From an uncultured Pseudoflavonifractor sp. (lineage in GTDB: Bacteria > Bacillota > Clostridia > Oscillospirales > Oscillospiraceae): a DNA stretch of 16,483 nt. How positions within the stretch are numbered: position 1 is the stretch's first letter; the number at the start of each line of letters is the position of its first letter. The notes under the pieces are model-generated. The model was not told the DNA's origin. It saw only the letters and a list, made by a program, of their open reading frames with translations, and searched no databases. A program made the position numbers and the translations under genes. The stretch spans positions 1-16,483 of the forward strand of contig CANDEE010000039.1 in the NCBI GenBank assembly GCA_947383685.1, written 5' to 3'. Shown here piece by piece: positions 13,757 through 16,483 of the stretch.

Positions 13757-14356
13757 ATGCCTGACTGGAAAAAACTCACGGATCATTTGGAAAAGCACGG
13801 CTTTACCGTGTCCCGTTTTCCTACCGCGGCGGAGGCGGCGGAGTACATAAACAAATCTCTGGACGGCAGAACCATTGGCATTGGCGGTTCCATGACCGTA
13901 AAGGAGCTTGGGCTTTACGACCTTCTCTCCGCGCACAATGAGGTCCACTGGCATTGGACGGAGGAAGGTCCCTCCGCCCGGGAGGAGGCCGCCAAAGCCC
14001 AGGTTTACCTCTGCTCTGTCAACGGCCTTGCGGAAACGGGAGAGATCATCAATATTGACGGGGTGGGCAACCGGGTGGCGGGAACCCTTTATGGGCACGA
14101 GGAGGTTTGGTTCATCGTGGGGGTAAACAAAATTGCCCCCGACGAAGCCTCCGCCCTCCGCCGGGCCAGAAACGTGGCTTCTCCGCTCAATAACCGCCGC
14201 ACGGGGAAAAAGACCCCCTGCACCGTAAGCTGCGACCAGTGCTACGACTGCCAAAGCCCCGACCGGGGCTGCGCGGCCCTGGTGGTCCTGTGGCGAAAGC
14301 CCTCCGGCATCAAGACCGCCCATGTGGTGCTGGTGGAGGAAGAACTGGGCTACTGA
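13757..14356 (+). CDS. LUD domain protein (LutC/DUF162-like) with C-terminal cysteine cluster
   Basis: 199-residue soluble protein of the LUD (lactate utilisation) superfamily. Conserved patterns are TIGIGGSMTVKELGL (39-53), YLCSVNGLAETGEIINIDG (84-102) with GNRVAGTLYG (104-113), and VNKIAPDEASALRRARNVASP (123-143; Asn/Lys/Ile and paired Arg). The C-terminal part has five cysteines, Cys155, Cys159, Cys162, Cys165 and Cys172, in a C-x3-C-x2-C-x2-C-x6-C layout that could bind a metal or Fe-S cluster. LutA/LutB genes for lactate oxidation are absent here, so a role in lactate use is not supported by context. The gene has AAAGGAG at 13741-13747 and sits 17 bases after the YitT gene. Confidence 0.88.
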   Translation: MPDWKKLTDHLEKHGFTVSRFPTAAEAAEYINKSLDGRTIGIGGSMTVKELGLYDLLSAHNEVHWHWTEEGPSAREEAAKAQVYLCSVNGLAETGEIINIDGVGNRVAGTLYGHEEVWFIVGVNKIAPDEASALRRARNVASPLNNRRTGKKTPCTVSCDQCYDCQSPDRGCAALVVLWRKPSGIKTAHVVLVEEELGY

Positions 14357-14397
14357 TTCGGCACGGCTCCTATTTTTGGATGAAAGGAGGCTCCCCC

Positions 14398-15522
14398 ATG
14401 AAACAGAGGCTTGCTGCCGCCGCCCTTGCGCTGGGCCTGCTGCTGACAGGCTGCTCAGCCATGCTGGAGCGTTCCTATACCTCCTCCGCGGCCCATGTGG
14501 ACCGGCCCACCACCGCCGAGGACCCCTCTGTTCTCCGGGTGGAAAACTACCGGGAGCTGGTCTCCGCCGTTCTCTATCTGGTGAGCGGAGGAGCGGAGGA
14601 GGGAGTCATCCAGCTCCACGATTACGCCGGGTCAGTGGAAAATGATTTGACGGCGGCCTGCCTGGAGGTAGCTACCCAGGACCCGCTGGGGGCCTACTGC
14701 GTGGACTACATCAAGCACGAATATACCCGTGTAGTGTCCTATTACCAGGCTACGCTGAATATTCACTACCGCCGGACCCAGGAGCAGGTCCGGTCCATGG
14801 TCCGGGTCACGGGCACCGGAGCCATCCGTACCGAGCTGCGGGAGGCCCTGAGCCAGTTTGCCGACCAGGTGGTCCTCCGGGTGGCCAATTTTTCCGAAGA
14901 CGAGGAATCCATCGCCGCTCTTATCCGCCAGACCTATTATGATAATCCTGCCGCCGCCCTGGGCTTTCCGGAGGCGGAAATCTCCCTCTACCCCGACAGC
15001 GGACGGGAGCGGGTGGTGGAAATTTTGCTTACCTACCCTGAGAGCGCCGACGAGCTGCATCGAAAGAGCGAGACCCTGGCTAACCGGATTGAGGAGCTGG
15101 AAGGAGAGCTGCCCCAACCCGCCCTGGCGGCTTTGGAGACCCCGGCGGAGAAGGCGCGGCGGGGCGTTTTCCGCCTGTGGACAGAGGCGGTCTGGGCCTC
15201 CGACGGCGGCTCCACCGCTTATGACGCCCTGGTGGACGGGGCGGCAAACAGCGAGGGGATGGCTTTGGCCTACGCCCTTCTAGCGGGAGGCCGGGTGGTG
15301 GAGGGGACCCGGCAGGACCGGCCCCATTTCTGGATCGAGCTGGACCTTGCGGGGGAGGTCCTTTACGTAGACCCCTCTGAGGGGACAGGAAACCTCTGCA
15401 CCGCCCGGGAGTTTTTTGAACAGGGCTACCGCTGGCCAGACGGTCAGGAGGAGGCCCCGGAGGGAGAAAAATCTGCCGCCGGACCGCAAAAGGAAGAAGA
15501 AAAGACCCCGGAAACCCAATAA
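14398..15522 (+). CDS. Lipoprotein with transglutaminase-like domain lacking the catalytic Cys
   Basis: 374-residue predicted lipoprotein. The reading frame stays open back to 14239, but the ATG at 14398 is preferred: it follows AAAGGAGG (14383-14390) and opens a type II signal peptide with lipobox LLTGC, placing the lipid-bearing Cys at residue 19. Residues about 45-250 are a helical region I do not recognise. Residues about 255-330 resemble a transglutaminase-like core: YDALVDGAANSEGMALAYALL (275-295; the family usually has C-E-G), then RPHFWIELDL (308-317) and VLYVDPSEG (321-329). Ser285 stands where the nucleophilic Cys is expected, while His310 and Asp325 remain, so thiol catalysis is unlikely. 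The C-terminal tail (345-374) is Glu/Lys/Pro-rich and disordered. It is probably the last gene read from parC. Confidence 0.75.
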   Translation: MKQRLAAAALALGLLLTGCSAMLERSYTSSAAHVDRPTTAEDPSVLRVENYRELVSAVLYLVSGGAEEGVIQLHDYAGSVENDLTAACLEVATQDPLGAYCVDYIKHEYTRVVSYYQATLNIHYRRTQEQVRSMVRVTGTGAIRTELREALSQFADQVVLRVANFSEDEESIAALIRQTYYDNPAAALGFPEAEISLYPDSGRERVVEILLTYPESADELHRKSETLANRIEELEGELPQPALAALETPAEKARRGVFRLWTEAVWASDGGSTAYDALVDGAANSEGMALAYALLAGGRVVEGTRQDRPHFWIELDLAGEVLYVDPSEGTGNLCTAREFFEQGYRWPDGQEEAPEGEKSAAGPQKEEEKTPETQ

Positions 15523-15528
15523 TTTCCC

Positions 15529-15557
15529 TTTACAACAGGGGAAAATTGTGGTATAGT
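15529..15557 (+). promoter_or_regulatory. Predicted sigma-A promoter of rpsO
   Basis: TTTACA (15529-15534), a 17-base spacer and TATAGT (15552-15557), with an upstream TGTGG (15547-15551 region) forming an extended -10. It is the best-matched promoter in the window and begins 6 bases after the lipoprotein stop. The core TTGTGGTATA (15546-15555) differs by one base from those of parE and parC. Confidence 0.85.
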
Positions 15558-15563
15558 ACTTTG

Positions 15564-15670
15564 GCACGACCGTCCGCCGGCTTAGAGACGGGGCACACCT
15601 CTGTGTCAGAGGGGTCCATCGGCCCATCCCCAGGCGGCAGGACAGAAAATAAGGAAAGGTGGAAATACCC
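15564..15670 (+). promoter_or_regulatory. Structured rpsO leader, candidate S15 autoregulatory element
   Basis: The ~107-base leader can fold as a closing helix in which 15572-15578 (GTCCGCC) pairs with 15636-15643 (GGCAGGAC) with one bulged A. Inside it GGGG (15590-15593) can pair with CCCC (15628-15631) and CCTCTG (15598-15603) pairs with CAGAGG (15607-15612) around a three-base loop. A competing stem, CCGTC (15570-15574) with GACGG (15587-15591), excludes the closing helix. S15 is known to repress its own translation through differing leader folds in several bacterial groups; that this leader does so is inference. AAGGAAAGG (15651-15659) is the ribosome site. Confidence 0.45.
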
Positions 15671-15937
15671 ATGATCCGTAAGGACGAAAAGACGGCCGTT
15701 ATCGAGGCCAACCGCACCCACGAGACCGACACCGGCTCTCCCGAGGTGCAGATCGCAATTTTGACCACCCGCATCAACGAGCTCACCGAGCATCTGCGGG
15801 TGCATATCCACGACAACCACAGCCGCCGGGGCCTTTACAAGATGATCGGTAAGCGCCGCAAGCTGCTGGATTACCTGATGCGCAAGGACATTGAGCGCTA
15901 CCGCGCCATCATTGCCAAGCTGGGCATCCGGAAGTAA
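15671..15937 (+). CDS. rpsO: 30S ribosomal protein S15
   Basis: 88-residue S15, the usual size. It binds the 16S rRNA central domain early in small-subunit assembly. Family landmarks are all present: THETDTGSPEVQIAILT (16-32), the loop HLRVHIHDNHSRRGL (41-55) with rRNA-contact residues His41, Asp48 and Ser51, and GKRRKLLDYLMRKDIERYR (60-78). An in-frame ATG at 15659 is possible, but starting at 15671 gives the normal S15 N-terminus (MIRKDEK) with AAGGAAAGG at good spacing. It has its own strong promoter and a structured leader; a terminator follows, then pnp, the classical rpsO-pnp order. Confidence 0.97.
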   Translation: MIRKDEKTAVIEANRTHETDTGSPEVQIAILTTRINELTEHLRVHIHDNHSRRGLYKMIGKRRKLLDYLMRKDIERYRAIIAKLGIRK

Positions 15938-15944
15938 GAAAAAT

Positions 15945-15990
15945 AGGCCGGGGCAGCGTGGGAAGACCCCGCTGCCCTGGCTTCTATTTT
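15945..15990 (+). terminator. Intrinsic terminator or attenuator between rpsO and pnp
   Basis: GGGCAGCG (15951-15958) pairs with CGCTGCCC (15970-15977). The stem extends through a G-T wobble, GCC/GGC and further pairs to 15945-15983, with an 11-base loop. A T-rich tract (CTTCTATTTT, 15981-15990) follows. No convincing promoter was found between here and pnp, so pnp may rely on partial read-through. Confidence 0.85.
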
Positions 15991-16019
15991 GTAAGCAAAA
16001 AATCTGCCCCCCGCCGCCT

Positions 16020-16190
16020 GATTTAGCAGTTGGATTTGGGTCCGAAATCCCCCCTATACGCCTCTTTCCCCAGAGGCGTTCCCCGCAGATTCTGGGCCTT
16101 GACCTCCCCCGGTCGCCGGCCCCCAAACCATCCCCCTGGTTTTTTCTCTGCGGCCATTCTCCATTCGGACCCAAATCCAAGTGCTGAATC
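16020..16190 (+). ncRNA. Large multi-branched inverted-repeat element with three C-rich hexaloops (candidate pnp leader RNA)
   Basis: Outer stem: 16020-16046 pairs with 16164-16190; 25 of 27 positions are Watson-Crick, one is a U-G wobble and one a mismatch. Inside: hairpin A, ACGCCTCT (16058-16065) with AGAGGCGT (16072-16079), loop TTCCCC; stem B, CCGCAGA (16083-16089) with TCTGCGG (16147-16153), enclosing hairpin C (GGGCC 16094-16098 with GGCCC 16118-16122, then GACC with GGTC, loop TCCCCC 16105-16110) and hairpin D (AAACCA 16125-16130 with TGGTTT 16137-16142, loop TCCCCC 16131-16136). All three apical loops are six bases long. It lies in the non-coding gap before pnp. The strand is assigned from the neighbouring genes; a mobile repeat with inverted ends is the main alternative. 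Confidence 0.6.
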
Positions 16191-16226
16191 CGGGGAACAG
16201 TGGGGGAGAACAAAGGAGGAAACCTC

Positions 16227-16483
16227 ATGTCAACCGTTATCACCCATAAACAGTTCCCCAACGAAAAGACCTATGAGATGGACTTGTGCGGCCGCCCACT
16301 GAAAATCAACGTGGGCAAGGTGGCGGAGCTTGCCACCGCCTCCGCCATGGTGAGCTATGGCGAGACCACCGTTCTGGTGGCGGTCACCTGCTCCCCCCGT
16401 CCCCGGGACGGCATCGACTTCTTCCCTCTGAGCGTGGACTTTGAGGAGAAGCTCTACGCCGTGGGCCGCATCCCCGGCTCCTT
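16227..16483 (+). CDS. pnp: Polyribonucleotide nucleotidyltransferase (PNPase), 5' part
   Basis: The first 85 codons of PNPase; the gene runs off the window end. PNPase is a phosphate-dependent 3'-to-5' exoribonuclease of the RNA decay machinery. The N-terminus matches the family's first RNase PH-like domain: KTYEMDLCGRPLKINVGKVA, then VSYGETTVLVAVTCSPRPR, and the very conserved GIDFFPLSVDFEEKLYAVGR, ending IPGS. The start ATG follows AAAGGAGG (16212-16219) at seven bases. It lies directly downstream of rpsO and the inverted-repeat element. In E. coli the pnp leader is a long hairpin cut by RNase III and used in autocontrol; whether the structure here plays that part is not known. Confidence 0.95.
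   Translation, partial: MSTVITHKQFPNEKTYEMDLCGRPLKINVGKVAELATASAMVSYGETTVLVAVTCSPRPRDGIDFFPLSVDFEEKLYAVGRIPGS

Noticed and set aside
14239..14397. N-terminal extension of the lipoprotein gene
   Set aside because: It overlaps the LUD gene, has no ribosome site, and would bury the signal peptide and lipobox. The ATG at 14398 has a strong AAAGGAGG.
16030..16060. Promoter for pnp (TTGGAT ... TATACG)
   Set aside because: Spacing of 19 bases and poor hexamers, with both boxes lying within stems of the inverted-repeat element; not supported.
16020..16190. CRISPR array or insertion sequence
   Set aside because: There are no regularly spaced direct repeats and no transposase. It is a single nested inverted-repeat structure; a non-autonomous repeat remains possible and is stated in the findings.
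15530..16261. 243-codon minus-strand frame across rpsO and the inverted-repeat element
   Set aside because: It overlaps rpsO antisense and its translation of the repeat is low-complexity. The base pairing explains the sequence better than coding does.

Overview
The window is GC-rich, densely packed bacterial DNA that reads as chromosome of a Clostridia-class Bacillota, most likely an Oscillospiraceae-type gut anaerobe (Flavonifractor/Lawsonibacter/Oscillibacter-like). This is inferred from strong AGGAGG-type ribosome sites, Gram-positive TGTGn extended -10 promoters, a divergent ParE/ParC pair, 'stalk' (copper amine oxidase N-terminal-like) secreted proteins, YitT and LUD family genes, and the rpsO-pnp order. 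No tRNA, rRNA, CRISPR array, phage gene or transposase was seen.

Layout. (1) 1-3070, plus strand: the end of a branched-chain amino acid ABC importer operon (livH 3' end, livM, livG, livF), with overlapping or nearly touching genes and a strong terminator at 3083-3118 that also serves the convergent gene. (2) 3157-4398, minus strand: an M29-type metallo-aminopeptidase whose metal ligands are all visible. (3) 4537-12863: the two subunits of a topoisomerase IV-like enzyme, parE and parC, separated by about 4 kb holding three genes for secreted proteins. The first has a stalk domain and a DUF1266-like domain. The other two are paralogues with almost identical C-terminal stalk domains and a degenerate ~66-residue N-terminal repeat that I do not recognise. 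parE and parC each have their own extended -10 promoter with the same TTGTGATATA core. (4) 12867-15522: YitT-type membrane protein, LUD-domain protein and a lipoprotein with a transglutaminase-like domain lacking its catalytic Cys, all probably read through from parC. (5) 15529-16483: a near-consensus promoter, a structured leader, rpsO (S15), an intrinsic terminator/attenuator, a large multi-branched inverted-repeat element, and the start of pnp (PNPase), which runs off the window.

The most interesting non-coding signal is the 16020-16190 element. A 27-base outer stem (25 pairs plus one wobble and one mismatch) encloses three hairpins, each with a six-base pyrimidine loop (UUCCCC, UCCCCC, UCCCCC). 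The pnp leader between this element and the ribosome site carries GGGGAA and GGGGGA, exact complements of those loops. It could be a cis-regulatory RNA for PNPase, a small RNA of the SD-targeting type, or a copy of a mobile repeat; sequence alone does not decide. The most interesting protein-level signal is the uncharacterised repeat in the two secreted stalk proteins, in a cassette lying between topoisomerase subunit genes that are usually adjacent.
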